A stretch of 64,000 bases of DNA from Bradyrhizobium lablabi (lineage in GTDB: Bacteria > Pseudomonadota > Alphaproteobacteria > Rhizobiales > Xanthobacteraceae). The stretch is taken from NCBI RefSeq assembly GCF_018129385.1, contig NZ_JAFCLN010000003.1, positions 1 to 64,000 of the forward strand. The letters are read 5' to 3'. The position numbers were made by a program, and so were the translations under genes. Below are positions 18,411-27,689 of the stretch, in pieces. Below the pieces are notes generated by a model. That model worked only from the letters and a program-made list of their open reading frames with translations. It made no database searches and had not been told where the DNA came from. Position 1 is the first letter of the stretch; every line of letters starts with the position of its first letter.

Positions 18411-19490
18411 TTAGACCTTCGAACCGGTCCTGCAAATATTCTTCAGCGCCACCCATTCGTCCGGCGTCAGCAGCGGCGGCCCGCTCGGCGGCCGGTGTTC
18501 GCGCGTCATGCGTGCGAGGCGGTCCTCGGTGAACGGATGGCCAGAGAGGATCGAAAGGCCCCTGCCACCCTCCTTTCCGGTGACGCGAAACAGCAACTCG
18601 CCCATCGGTTTGGCCGAGCGGCCGAGTTTTTGCATCAGTTCGATCGCGAACGTATCGGCATTGCCTTCCTGCTCGCGCGAATGGGAGGCGGTGACCAGCG
18701 TGCGCGAGGCAAAGATCAGCGCGCTCGAGCCGGTGATGTCGCCGAACAGCAGCCCGATCAGGAACGAGGTGCCGCCGTTGTAGATCAGCCCGCGCATGTT
18801 GTCGCGGTGCTTGAGATGGCCGAGCTCATGCGCCAGCACGCCGGCGATCTCGTCCGGATTTTCCGCCTTCGCCAGCAGGCCGTCGAACAAGAAGACCTTG
18901 CCGCCCGGCAACGCAAAGGCGTTAGGGACCGGCGAGGACAACACGGCAGTCTGCACCGAGGGATCGAGACCCGCCTGCTCGCGCAGCGCATTGACGAGTT
19001 TTGTAAAGGCCCGCTGTCCGGCGGCGTTACTACAGACCTTTCCGTCAAACAGAAGCTTGACCTGCTTCTCGGTGACGTCGCCGATCCGCCGCTCCAGCCC
19101 CTCCGGCACCAGCGGCGCGAGGCGATCGGCCGCCAGCGGCACGCCGAACAGGACGATCAGGATGATCGAGGCCGTCGCCGCCAGCGACCAGAACACGATC
19201 TTCGCCACGCCACGGCGGCCGAGATGATGGTCGTCGAGCTTTGCGCAGCGCGATGTCACCTCGGCGGCAAGCGCCGCATCGCGGATCTCCAGCCGCGCCA
19301 GCGCCGGCGCGGTCTGGCACGACAGGCGCAACGTGCCGGATGGGCTGTCGGCCCGGCGGATATCGGCATAGGCCCAACGCGTGATGACGCCTTCGTCGCC
19401 ATGGATTTCGAGCGCATCGGAGAAGGCCAGCGTCGCCGTGCGGCGCCGGCTCGACGTCCCGTCGAAATAGATCGCCGGTTCACCCGCCAT
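18411..19490 (-). CDS. M48-family membrane-anchored zinc metallopeptidase
   Basis: A 359-residue protein with a small N-terminal domain, a membrane helix at about residues 98-120, and an M48 peptidase domain. Zinc ligands are His221 and His225 in HELGH and Glu275 in SREQEGNAD, all present. M48 proteases with a short N-terminal domain act in envelope protein quality control, with the catalytic domain facing the periplasm. The gene is downstream of, and on the same strand as, the DUF898 gene. Confidence 0.9.
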   Translation of the reverse strand: MAGEPAIYFDGTSSRRRTATLAFSDALEIHGDEGVITRWAYADIRRADSPSGTLRLSCQTAPALARLEIRDAALAAEVTSRCAKLDDHHLGRRGVAKIVFWSLAATASIILIVLFGVPLAADRLAPLVPEGLERRIGDVTEKQVKLLFDGKVCSNAAGQRAFTKLVNALREQAGLDPSVQTAVLSSPVPNAFALPGGKVFLFDGLLAKAENPDEIAGVLAHELGHLKHRDNMRGLIYNGGTSFLIGLLFGDITGSSALIFASRTLVTASHSREQEGNADTFAIELMQKLGRSAKPMGELLFRVTGKEGGRGLSILSGHPFTEDRLARMTREHRPPSGPPLLTPDEWVALKNICRTGSKV

Positions 19491-19549
19491 TATTTGAGCT
19501 CCGCATGATCTTTGCGGAAAACCGCTTCACACTTTTCCGAGATCATGCG

Positions 19550-20728
19550 CTAAAACCCGCCGACGTCGAGGCCGTCGGCAAAGCCCTCGCCGAGCGCGCT
19601 GGCAAGGTCGCCGCGCGCCGCGACGTTCGCGGCGGCCTCAAGGCCCGTCACCGTCGTCGAGGCGAGCACCCTGACCCAGAGATCGCGCGACAGATAAAGC
19701 CGCGCCACCACGCTGATCCCGAGCGCCAGCGCGAGATAGCCGATGACGGTCACCGCGATCATGGCAGGGGTTTGCATCACCGCATCCGGTCCGGCAGCCT
19801 CGCTCAGTTTCGTCAGCAGCGGCACGGCGCCGGCGATGAGGATGCCGAACACCGTGAAAAACAGCACCGACCAGCCGATCACCTTCCAGTACAGGCCCTG
19901 CAACGCACTCGGCTCCAGCGTCGATTGCACGCGCACCTCACCGAAGCGGATTCCGGAAAGCCACCAGCGCCACTCCACCGCCTTGTAGTAGGCATAGAGG
20001 AACGGCAGCAGCGGAAAGATGAAGAGCGCGATCGGCGTCACCGGCCACAGCCACCAGACTTTCTTGAACAGCTCCCAGCCGCGGCCTTCAAAATCGCCTT
20101 GCAGGTCGCCATACCAGGAGTGCCGCATCTTGTAGCGTTCGAGCGCGGCCGCGCGCCACGGCGAGGCAATGCCGAGCGTCAGGATCGCGAACACGCCCCA
20201 CAGCGTCGCCCGCGCGGCATAGGCCCAGCCCGAGCCGTCCATCCAGAACCGCACGCCGCGCCAGATCGTGCGCGTCAGCCGGTAGCGGCGGGCGCGGTAG
20301 ATCGCGAACTGCCCGAACACGTAGAAGGCCGCGATCAGCGGAAAGCTGGCCAGCGCTTGCCAGCGTTCGGCCTCGATGCCAACAAGGAAATAGCCGAGAT
20401 AGATCGGCATCAGGACCGCCATTGCGATCAGAAATCCGATCAGCAGCTCACGGCCGCGGCCGGTATATTCGGCGGCGTCGCCATCGATCACCGTGTTCGA
20501 CCACAGATGGCGGCGAACGTCGGTGACGAGCCAGAACCGGTAGAAGCCGAGCGTGATCAACTCAAGGCCGGCGCCGCGCGCAACGAGATCGAAAAAGCCC
20601 TTGCGCTCGCCGGTGAATTCGAGCGTGGCAGGCAGCGGCGGCGGAACCGGCATCGGAGGCGGGTTCGTCGGGGTCCAGGCAAACTGATTCACGGGAAACG
20701 ACTCCAGGTGGTATTGCGGGCATATCAA
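19550..20728 (-). CDS. DUF898 (YjgN-like) polytopic membrane protein
   Basis: A 392-residue integral membrane protein. The opening LEFTGERKGFFDLVARG...LELITLGFYRFWLVTDVRRHLW is the signature of the YjgN/DUF898 family, and a second related segment (...GWAYAARATLWGVFAILTLGIASPW...) shows the internal duplication. The family's function is unknown. It precedes the M48 peptidase gene on the same strand with about a 60-bp gap, so co-transcription is likely. Confidence 0.88.
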   Translation of the reverse strand: MICPQYHLESFPVNQFAWTPTNPPPMPVPPPLPATLEFTGERKGFFDLVARGAGLELITLGFYRFWLVTDVRRHLWSNTVIDGDAAEYTGRGRELLIGFLIAMAVLMPIYLGYFLVGIEAERWQALASFPLIAAFYVFGQFAIYRARRYRLTRTIWRGVRFWMDGSGWAYAARATLWGVFAILTLGIASPWRAAALERYKMRHSWYGDLQGDFEGRGWELFKKVWWLWPVTPIALFIFPLLPFLYAYYKAVEWRWWLSGIRFGEVRVQSTLEPSALQGLYWKVIGWSVLFFTVFGILIAGAVPLLTKLSEAAGPDAVMQTPAMIAVTVIGYLALALGISVVARLYLSRDLWVRVLASTTVTGLEAAANVAARGDLASALGEGFADGLDVGGF

Positions 20729-20914
20729 ACCACGGATTAGTCGCCGGGAATATGATCGAGGTTTTCGACGAGGTGATCTAAATCACTCTCCGCTCCGGGC
20801 AAACGCCGCGCGAGCTGCACGCAAGTTGCGATGATGGTTATGGATTCCGGGCCCGTGCCGTTCGGCGCGTGCCGAATGACGGCCTCCAGAAAGAGCGCGG
20901 CTGTTGCCTGCGCG

Positions 20915-22087
20915 CTACGCCGTCTTGTCGAAAAGTTCCCGCCCGATCAGCATGCGGCGGATTTCGCTGGTGCCGGCGCCGATCTCATAGAGCTTCGCAT
21001 CGCGCAGCAGGCGGCCGGTCGGATAGTCGTTGATGTAGCCGTTGCCGCCGAGCAACTGGATCGCATCGAGCGCGCACTGCGTCGCTTTCTCAGCCGCGTA
21101 GAGGATCGCGCCGGCGGCATCCTCGCGCGTGGTCTCGCCGCGGTCGCAGGCCTTGGCCACCGCATAGACATAGGCGCGCGAGGCGTTCATCGTGGTGTAC
21201 ATGTCGGCGATCTTGCCCTGCACGAGCTGGAACGTGCCGATCGGCTCGCCGAACTGTTTTCGCTCGTGCACGTAGGGCAGCACCACATCCATGCAGGCCT
21301 GCATGATGCCGATGGGACCTGCCGCCAGCACCGCGCGCTCATAGTCGAGCCCGCTCATCAGCACGTTGACGCCGCGGCCGACCTCGGCGAGCACGTTCTC
21401 CTCCGGCACCTCGCAATCCTCGAACACGAGTTCGCAGGTGTCGGAGCCGCGCATGCCGAGCTTGTCGAGCTTTTGCGCGGTGGAAAATCCCTTCATGCCC
21501 TTTTCGATGATGAAGGCGGTGATGCCGCGGGGTCCCGCGGCCGCATCGGTCTTGGCGTAGACCACCAGCGTGTCGGCGACCGGGCCGTTGGTGATCCACA
21601 TCTTGTTGCCATTGAGCACAAAACGGTCGCCCTTCTTCTCGGCGCGTGTCTTCATCGAGACGACGTCGGAACCGGCGGAGGGCTCGGACATCGCCAGCGA
21701 GCCGACATGATCGCCCGAAATCAGTTTTGGCAGATATTTGCGCTTCTGCGCCTCGTTGCCGTTGCGGCGGATCTGGTTGACGCAAAGATTGGAATGCGCG
21801 CCGTAGGACAGGCCGACCGCGGCCGAGGCGCGCGACATCTCCTCCACCGCCAGGCAGTGCTCGAGATAGCCCAGGCCGGCGCCGCCATACTCTTCCTCGA
21901 CGGTGATGCCGTGCAGGCCGAGCGCGCCGATTTTGGGCCAGAGGTCGCGCGGAAACTGGTTTGAGCGGTCGATCTCGGCGGCGCGCGGCGCGATCTCGTT
22001 CTGGGAGAAATCGTGCACGGTCTCGCGGATCGCATCCGCCGTTTCGCCGAGGTCGAAATTGAACATCTTGTGCGCGTTTGGGATCAT
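20915..22087 (-). CDS. Isovaleryl-CoA dehydrogenase
   Basis: FAD-dependent acyl-CoA dehydrogenase, 390 residues, that oxidises isovaleryl-CoA to 3-methylcrotonyl-CoA in leucine breakdown. The subfamily call rests on the catalytic Glu being in [13 protein letters not shown] (the isovaleryl-CoA dehydrogenase position) with GAGTSEIRR at the C-terminus instead of the usual YEGT. The FAD and substrate motif [12 protein letters not shown] is present. Methylcrotonyl-CoA carboxylase genes are not adjacent, which is unusual. The ATG at 22087 has GGAGG at good spacing. Divergent from the CYP153 genes. Confidence 0.88.
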   Translation of the reverse strand: MIPNAHKMFNFDLGETADAIRETVHDFSQNEIAPRAAEIDRSNQFPRDLWPKIGALGLHGITVEEEYGGAGLGYLEHCLAVEEMSRASAAVGLSYGAHSNLCVNQIRRNGNEAQKRKYLPKLISGDHVGSLAMSEPSAGSDVVSMKTRAEKKGDRFVLNGNKMWITNGPVADTLVVYAKTDAAAGPRGITAFIIEKGMKGFSTAQKLDKLGMRGSDTCELVFEDCEVPEENVLAEVGRGVNVLMSGLDYERAVLAAGPIGIMQACMDVVLPYVHERKQFGEPIGTFQLVQGKIADMYTTMNASRAYVYAVAKACDRGETTREDAAGAILYAAEKATQCALDAIQLLGGNGYINDYPTGRLLRDAKLYEIGAGTSEIRRMLIGRELFDKTA

Positions 22088-22313
22088 TTGGCGGCCTCCG
22101 GCAGGATATTTTTGCGGGCAATGTTGAGCCAAGCCTTAGCCGCTGCCAATGGCCTTGTCACGGAAAATGATACGGCTCCGTATCAAGCCGACATTTCAGT
22201 GCTTTGGCGAGGTGCGAAAAGTCGCTCTTGCCCGACAGTGCCGGCCGGGGTGTAATAGGGTAAAACATTCGCCGGCAACGCACCGGCCGAACCACCGACG
22301 GGGAGAAGCCACC

Positions 22314-23585
22314 ATGCATGGAACGCTTGACCAAGCGAGTGATGCCTCGCTGCGCGAGGCCCGGGAAAAAGCCAACTCGCTGCCGCTGGAGGATTTGAAT
22401 CCGGGCGATCCCGAACTGTTTCGCACGGACACGCACTGGCCGTATTTCGACCGGCTGCGCAAGGAAGACCCCATCCATTACTGTAAGGATTCGATGTTCG
22501 GCCCGTACTGGTCGGTGACCAAGTACAACGACATCATGGCCGTCGATACCAATCACGGCGTGTTCTCGTCGGCCGCCGCGCTCGGCGGCATCACCATCCG
22601 CGATGCGCCGAAAGAGCTGCGCCGCGAAATGTTTATCGCGATGGACCAGCCTCGCCATTCCGCGCAGCGCAAGAGCGTCGCGCCGATGTTCACGCCGACC
22701 AATATCGACGAACTCGCCGTCAACATCCGCAAGCGTTCGGCAAGCTGTCTCGACAACCTGCCTCGGGGCGAGGTGTTCGATTTCGTCGATACCGTCTCGA
22801 TCGAACTGACCACGCAGATGCTGGCGGTGCTGTTCGACTTCCCCTGGGAAGACCGCCGCAAGCTGACACGCTGGTCCGACGTCGCCACCACCGTGCCCGG
22901 CGCCGGCGGGCTCGTTGCGACCGAAGACGAGCGGCAGGCCGAACTGATGGAATGCGCGAGCTATTTCGCAAGGCTCTGGAAGGAGCGCTTGAACGGACCG
23001 CCGCGCAACGACTTGTTGTCGATGATGGCACATACCGAGGCCACCCGCGACATGGACCCGAACAATTTTCTCGGGAACCTGATCCTGCTGATCGTCGGCG
23101 GCAACGACACCACCCGCAATACGATGTCGGGCAGCCTCTATGCCCTCAACAAATATCCGGAACAGTACAGGAAGCTGCGCGAAAACCCGGCGCTGCTCGA
23201 CACCTTCGTGCCGGAAGTGATCCGCTGGCAGACGCCGCTTGCCCATATGCGCCGCACCGCGCTCGAAGATACCGAGCTCGGCGGCAAGCAGATCAGGAAG
23301 GGTGACAAGGTCGTGATGTGGTACGTGTCCGGCAATCGTGATGAGGAAGTGATCGAGAAGCCGTATGACTTCATCATTGATCGCGCACGTCCGCGCACAC
23401 ATATCTCGTTCGGCTTCGGCATCCATCGCTGTATCGGCATGCGGCTCGCCGAACTGCAATTGAAGATCATCTGGGAGGAGATCTTCAAACGCTTCGACAA
23501 CATCGAGGTGGTCGACGAGCCAAAGCGGGTCTATTCGAGCTTCATCAAGGGCTACGAGACCCTGCCGGTGCGGATTGCCGCATAA
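22314..23585 (+). CDS. CYP153-like cytochrome P450 (first of tandem pair)
   Basis: Soluble P450 of 423 residues. The I-helix region LIVGGNDTTRNTMSG, the RWQTPLAHMRRTA segment and the heme loop FGFGIHRCIGMRLAELQL (Cys373) are characteristic of the CYP153 group, known for terminal hydroxylation of alkanes and fatty acids. No ferredoxin or ferredoxin reductase, usual CYP153 partners, is adjacent. It is closely similar to the next gene, implying local duplication. The ATG at 22314 follows GGGAGAAG; a 55-codon upstream extension is rejected. Confidence 0.9.
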   Translation: MHGTLDQASDASLREAREKANSLPLEDLNPGDPELFRTDTHWPYFDRLRKEDPIHYCKDSMFGPYWSVTKYNDIMAVDTNHGVFSSAAALGGITIRDAPKELRREMFIAMDQPRHSAQRKSVAPMFTPTNIDELAVNIRKRSASCLDNLPRGEVFDFVDTVSIELTTQMLAVLFDFPWEDRRKLTRWSDVATTVPGAGGLVATEDERQAELMECASYFARLWKERLNGPPRNDLLSMMAHTEATRDMDPNNFLGNLILLIVGGNDTTRNTMSGSLYALNKYPEQYRKLRENPALLDTFVPEVIRWQTPLAHMRRTALEDTELGGKQIRKGDKVVMWYVSGNRDEEVIEKPYDFIIDRARPRTHISFGFGIHRCIGMRLAELQLKIIWEEIFKRFDNIEVVDEPKRVYSSFIKGYETLPVRIAA

Positions 23586-23662
23586 ACAATCTCCGCGAGA
23601 CTTGAGCCGGTCTTGCGCGTAAACTGTCGGGCAAATCAGCTCGCCATCGGGGAACGAAGACT

Positions 23663-24937
23663 ATGAACGTTCACACTGCCGTTCGAGCCGACAAGGCCGA
23701 ACGTCTCCGCCAGGCCCGCGAGGAAGCCTACTCTACTCCCCTGAAGGATTTTCATCCCGGCGCGCCACGCCTGTTCCGGGACGACACGCTGTGGCCGTGG
23801 TTCGAGCGGCTGCGCAAGGAAGAGCCGGTGCATTACTGCACCAATGCGCCGATCGAGCCGTACTGGAGCGTGGTGAAGTACAACGACATCATGCATGTCG
23901 ACACCAATCACGGCATCTTCTCCTCCGACTCCACGCTCGGCGGCATCTCGATCCGCGACGTGCCGCCCGGCTATGACTACCCAAGCTTCATCGCGATGGA
24001 CCAGCCGAGGCACGCCGATCAGCGCAAGACGGTGTCGCCGATGTTCACGCCGAGCCATCTCGACGAGCTGGCAAAGCTGATCCGGCAGCGCTCGGCTACC
24101 GTGCTCGACAACCTGCCCCGTAACGAGACCTTCAACTTCGTCGACCGCGTCTCGATCGAGCTGACCACCCAGATGCTGGCGACGCTGTTCGACTTCCCCT
24201 GGGAGGAACGGCGCAAGCTGACGCGCTGGTCCGACGTCTCCACCGCGCTGCCCAAGAGCGGCGTCGTGGACTCGCCGGAGCAGCGGCGCCGGGAAATGGA
24301 CGAGTGCTACGCCTATTTCACAAAACTTTGGAACGAGCGCGTCAACTCCGAGCCGCGCAACGACCTGATCTCGATGATGGCGCACAACAACGCCACCCGT
24401 TACATGGACCCCGACAATCTGATGGGCAACATCATCCTGCTCATCGTCGGCGGCAACGACACCACGCGCAACACCATGAGCGGTTCGGTGCTGGCGCTCA
24501 ACGAGTATCCCGAACAGTACGAGAAGCTTCGCAACAATCCTGAACTGATCGATTCCATGGTGCCGGAAGTGATCCGCTGGCAGACGCCGCTGGCGCATAT
24601 GCGACGCACCGCGCTCGAGGATACCGAACTCGGGGGGAAGACTATCAGGAAGGGCGACCGCGTCGTGATGTGGTACGTCTCGGGCAACCGCGACGAGGAA
24701 GGCATCGAGCAGCCCGATGAGTTCATCATCGACCGCGCGCGGCCCCGCACCCATCTGTCGTTCGGCTTCGGCATCCACCGCTGCGTCGGCATGCGCCTCG
24801 CCGAGCTCCAGCTCAAGATCGTGTGGCAGGAAATGCTGAAGCGCTTCGACCGCATCGAGGTGGTCGGCGAACCGAAGCGGGTCTATTCCTCCTTCGTGCG
24901 CGGCATCGAGCAATTGCCGGTGCGTATTCCGGGATAA
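23663..24937 (+). CDS. CYP153-like cytochrome P450 (second of tandem pair)
   Basis: A 424-residue paralog of the preceding P450, collinear along its whole length. Shared landmarks are LIVGGNDTTRNTMSG, RWQTPLAHMRRTALEDTELGG and the heme loop FGFGIHRCVGMRLAELQL with Cys374. Differences concentrate in the N-terminal third and B-C loop region, where substrate specificity is set, so the two may accept different chain lengths. A thioesterase gene starts 12 bases after the stop, so these genes probably form one transcript. Confidence 0.9.
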   Translation: MNVHTAVRADKAERLRQAREEAYSTPLKDFHPGAPRLFRDDTLWPWFERLRKEEPVHYCTNAPIEPYWSVVKYNDIMHVDTNHGIFSSDSTLGGISIRDVPPGYDYPSFIAMDQPRHADQRKTVSPMFTPSHLDELAKLIRQRSATVLDNLPRNETFNFVDRVSIELTTQMLATLFDFPWEERRKLTRWSDVSTALPKSGVVDSPEQRRREMDECYAYFTKLWNERVNSEPRNDLISMMAHNNATRYMDPDNLMGNIILLIVGGNDTTRNTMSGSVLALNEYPEQYEKLRNNPELIDSMVPEVIRWQTPLAHMRRTALEDTELGGKTIRKGDRVVMWYVSGNRDEEGIEQPDEFIIDRARPRTHLSFGFGIHRCVGMRLAELQLKIVWQEMLKRFDRIEVVGEPKRVYSSFVRGIEQLPVRIPG

Positions 24938-24949
24938 GGACAGGCGCGC

Positions 24950-25384
24950 GTGGGGGCGGAGCAACTCGCGGTTCTCGACCGCATCATGAACCTGCCCGGC
25001 TTTCCCAAGTCGTCGGGCATGCGGGTAGTGTCGGCCGAGCCCGGCAGGGTGACGATGGCGCTGGCGAAGAAGCCGGAGCTGACACAGTTCTTCGGCCATT
25101 TCCATGGTGGCGTGATCACGGCGCTGGCCGACCACGCCGCCGGGGCCTGCGCCACTTCGTCGATGCCCGCCGGCAAACTCGCCGTCACCGTCGAAATCAA
25201 GGTCAATTTTCTGTCGCCCGCCGACGGCGAGGAAATCATCGCGCGGGCCGAAACCATCCAGGCCGGCTCCACCATCGTCGTCGTCAAGGTCGACGTGGTC
25301 TCGCGGAAAGCCGGTGCCGAGCGCATTTGCGCCTTTGCCACCGCCACCATGCGGGCAGTCGACATGCCGGCCGGTTTCGGCTGA
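24950..25384 (+). CDS. PaaI-family hotdog thioesterase
   Basis: A 144-residue single hotdog domain. The segment FFGHFHGGVITALADHAAGACA is the PaaI/YbgC-type active-site helix, where HGG and the following Asp position the thioester. It likely hydrolyses an acyl- or aryl-CoA to release CoA. The start is GTG at 24950. Position directly after the P450 pair suggests it salvages CoA from dead-end oxidised acyl-CoAs. Confidence 0.88.
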   Translation: MGAEQLAVLDRIMNLPGFPKSSGMRVVSAEPGRVTMALAKKPELTQFFGHFHGGVITALADHAAGACATSSMPAGKLAVTVEIKVNFLSPADGEEIIARAETIQAGSTIVVVKVDVVSRKAGAERICAFATATMRAVDMPAGFG

Positions 25385-25505
25385 AGCCCGCCTATACAAT
25401 TCCGGCATAGCCGTTCGAACGAGATGGGAAGGGCGGCGGGCCCGCTTCCGGCCTAGATGATGGATCGCGATGACGCGCCCGCGCGTGTCACGATCGAGGC
25501 CCCAG

Positions 25506-26054
25506 ATGAACATTGCCGCCCCCGGCGCCGCCGTCCAGATGGACTGGCCGAACGCCATCTACCGCACGCTGAAGGCTCATGGCGTCAAGCAAATCTCCTA
25601 TGTGCCGGACGCCGGCCATTCCCGGCTGATCGAGCTGTCCCACGCCGACCCGGCGATCCAGACCACGGTCCTGACCACAGAAGAGGAAGGCGTGGCGCTC
25701 AGCGCCGGCGCCTGGCTGGGCGGCGCGCGTGCCGCACTGCTGATGCAGTCGAGCGGCGTCGGCAATTGCGTGAACATGCTTTCGCTGATGGCGAGCTGCC
25801 GCATCCCCTTGCTGACGCTGGTGACGATGCGCGGCGAGTGGGCGGAATTCAACCCATGGCAGATCCCGATGGGAAAGGCGACGCCGCAGGCATTCGAGAT
25901 CATGGGCGTCACGGTACTGCGACTGGAACGGCCGGAGGACGCGGAAGAAGTGGTTTCAGCTGCCTGCTCGCTCGCTTTCGACGGCGATCAGCAGATCGCG
26001 ATCCTTATTTCGCAGCGCATGCTCGGCCGCAAGAAGTGGACGGAGAACAAGTGA
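25506..26054 (+). CDS. ThDP-dependent decarboxylase, PYR-domain subunit (ComD-like)
   Basis: A 182-residue protein that is only the pyrimidine-binding half of a ThDP enzyme. The catalytic glutamate lies in TTEEEGVALSAGAWLGGARA, as in sulfopyruvate decarboxylase alpha subunits (ComD) and phosphonopyruvate decarboxylase N-termini. The companion PP subunit begins at the stop codon of this gene (TGATG), giving strong translational coupling. The true substrate is a 2-oxoacid not determinable from sequence. The ATG at 25506 is preferred to one at 25470. Confidence 0.82.
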   Translation: MNIAAPGAAVQMDWPNAIYRTLKAHGVKQISYVPDAGHSRLIELSHADPAIQTTVLTTEEEGVALSAGAWLGGARAALLMQSSGVGNCVNMLSLMASCRIPLLTLVTMRGEWAEFNPWQIPMGKATPQAFEIMGVTVLRLERPEDAEEVVSAACSLAFDGDQQIAILISQRMLGRKKWTENK

Positions 26055-26644
26055 TGGAACAGTCGAATGCACTTCCCCGCCGCGAGGCGGTGAAGGCGCT
26101 GCTGGCCGACCGCGGCGACCTGCTCGTCATCAGCGGCCTCGGCTCCTCTTCCTACGATGTGTTCGACGCCGGCGAGAGCTCCGCCAATTTCTACCTGTGG
26201 GGCGCGATGGGCGGAGCTGCGATGGTTGGTCTCGGCCTCGCATTGGCGCAGCCGAAGCGGCCGGTCGCGGTCATCACCGGCGACGGCGAGCAGTTGATGG
26301 GTATCGGCAGCCTGCTGACCATCGGCGCGAAGAAGGCCGGCAACCTCTCGATCGTCGTGCTCGACAACGGCCAGTTCGGCGAAACGGGAATGCAGACCAG
26401 CCATTCCGGCCTCGGCGCGCGGCTGGATGTGATCGCGTCGGGTGCGGGCTTTCGTTCGATTACGGAAATTTCGGCTATGGAAGGTATCGCGGATTTTCGG
26501 CCGCAGTTACACGACATCAATGGCGGACCACGGTTCGCGCGCATCCACATCGCCACCGGTCATGTCGAGCGCGCGTTGCCGCCGCGCGACGGCGTGTTCC
26601 TGAAGAACCGCTTTCGCGAGCATCTCGGCTTCGCCGTCACTTAA
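26054..26644 (+). CDS. ThDP-dependent decarboxylase, PP-domain subunit (ComE-like)
   Basis: A 196-residue protein carrying the pyrophosphate-binding domain: GDGEQLMGIGSLLTI...LSIVVLDN matches the GDG-x(n)-N ThDP/Mg2+ motif. It pairs with the preceding PYR subunit; together they equal an acetolactate-synthase-like enzyme without the central domain, as in ComDE sulfopyruvate decarboxylase. Its stop lies two bases from the convergent lysR stop at 26647. Confidence 0.85.
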   Translation: MEQSNALPRREAVKALLADRGDLLVISGLGSSSYDVFDAGESSANFYLWGAMGGAAMVGLGLALAQPKRPVAVITGDGEQLMGIGSLLTIGAKKAGNLSIVVLDNGQFGETGMQTSHSGLGARLDVIASGAGFRSITEISAMEGIADFRPQLHDINGGPRFARIHIATGHVERALPPRDGVFLKNRFREHLGFAVT

Positions 26645-26646
26645 GG

Positions 26647-27570
26647 TCAGCTCAAGGTGATGTCCCAAAGACCTTCATCACGGCAGGCCTTGATTTCGCT
26701 GCGGAGCAGATCGGTGATGAGCGCCGTGGCGATCGAGAGCGGATGGTCGATCGGGGACGCGAGGGTGAGTTCGCGCATCGGCGGCGATTTGGCAATCGTG
26801 GCAACTTCCAGCCGGCCGTCCGCGACCTCGCCGCGCACCGACGACGGCGGCAGCAGCGCATATCCAAGGCCCTCCTCGACGAGGCCGGTGAGGACACGGA
26901 AGGAATCGGCCTCGATCTGTACGTCGAGCTTCAATTTGTGCTTGGCCGCCGCATGCTCGATCAACGCCCGGAGTCCATGCGAATGACTGGGCAGCACCAA
27001 TTTCTGTTTCAGCAGCCAGTCGAGCTGGATCTGCTTCTTGCGGGCAAGCCCGCAGCCGCGCGGCCCGACCGCCACGATCTTGTCGCGGCCAAGGCTCTGC
27101 ACGCTCAGATGCAGATCGACCGACGGGCCGTAGATCACGGCAATATCCATCTGCCCGCGATGCAGCCATTCGATCAGATGCCCGCTGTAGCTTTCGACGA
27201 TGCACAGCGAGATGCCGGGAAAGCGCTCGACCGTGCGCCGCGCCAGCCGCGCCGATATCACGCAGCTCACGGTGGGAACGAGCCCGAGCACGACACGTCC
27301 CGAAGGCGGCCCGCCCGAGGACTGGATATCGTCGCGGATCTGATCGATCTGCCGCACGATGCCCGCGGTTCTTGCCAGCAGCAGGCGGCCCGCCTCGGTC
27401 AGCACCATGCCGCGGCCGTTGCGGGTAAACAGCTCGGCGCGCAATTCATGCTCGAGCAGCTTGATCTGACGGCTCAGCGCGGGCTGCGCTATCCGCAGCG
27501 TGTCGGAGGCCTTGCTGAGGCTGCCGAGCTCGGCAACATAACTGAAGGTCCGCAACTGTCGGAAATCCAT
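26647..27570 (-). CDS. LysR-family regulator of the CoA-ester catabolic genes
   Basis: A 307-residue LysR protein. The N-terminal winged helix (MDFRQLRTFSYVAELGSLSKASDTLRIAQPALSRQIKLLE) is intact and an effector domain follows. Of the LysR type it looks closest to the Nac/Cbl-like group. It is divergent from the acyl-CoA dehydrogenase gene at 27690, so it probably controls the 27690-30877 operon with an organic-acid or CoA-ester inducer. The ATG at 27570 is the canonical LysR start; a 16-residue extension is rejected. Confidence 0.9.
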   Translation of the reverse strand: MDFRQLRTFSYVAELGSLSKASDTLRIAQPALSRQIKLLEHELRAELFTRNGRGMVLTEAGRLLLARTAGIVRQIDQIRDDIQSSGGPPSGRVVLGLVPTVSCVISARLARRTVERFPGISLCIVESYSGHLIEWLHRGQMDIAVIYGPSVDLHLSVQSLGRDKIVAVGPRGCGLARKKQIQLDWLLKQKLVLPSHSHGLRALIEHAAAKHKLKLDVQIEADSFRVLTGLVEEGLGYALLPPSSVRGEVADGRLEVATIAKSPPMRELTLASPIDHPLSIATALITDLLRSEIKACRDEGLWDITLS

Positions 27571-27689
27571 ACTTGCCGATCTTGGAATACAGGCTAATAC
27601 GCTATAACGAATGAGCATAAGGGCTTTGCAGCCGCTTCACAACTGCAAGGCACGACAAACCGCAACGGAAACGCTACCGGTAAGGGTCA

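Noticed and set aside
19505..20740. 411-codon plus-strand frame opposite the DUF898 gene
   Set aside because: Arg/His/Gln-rich shadow with no domain; the minus strand encodes a coherent membrane protein.
22314..24937. Direct repeat or assembly duplication of one P450 gene
   Set aside because: The two copies differ throughout at the codon and residue level, so they are true diverged paralogs.
23636..25558. 640-codon minus-strand frame opposite the P450 and thioesterase genes
   Set aside because: It is a GC-rich antisense shadow; the plus strand carries full P450 and hotdog motifs in the same interval.
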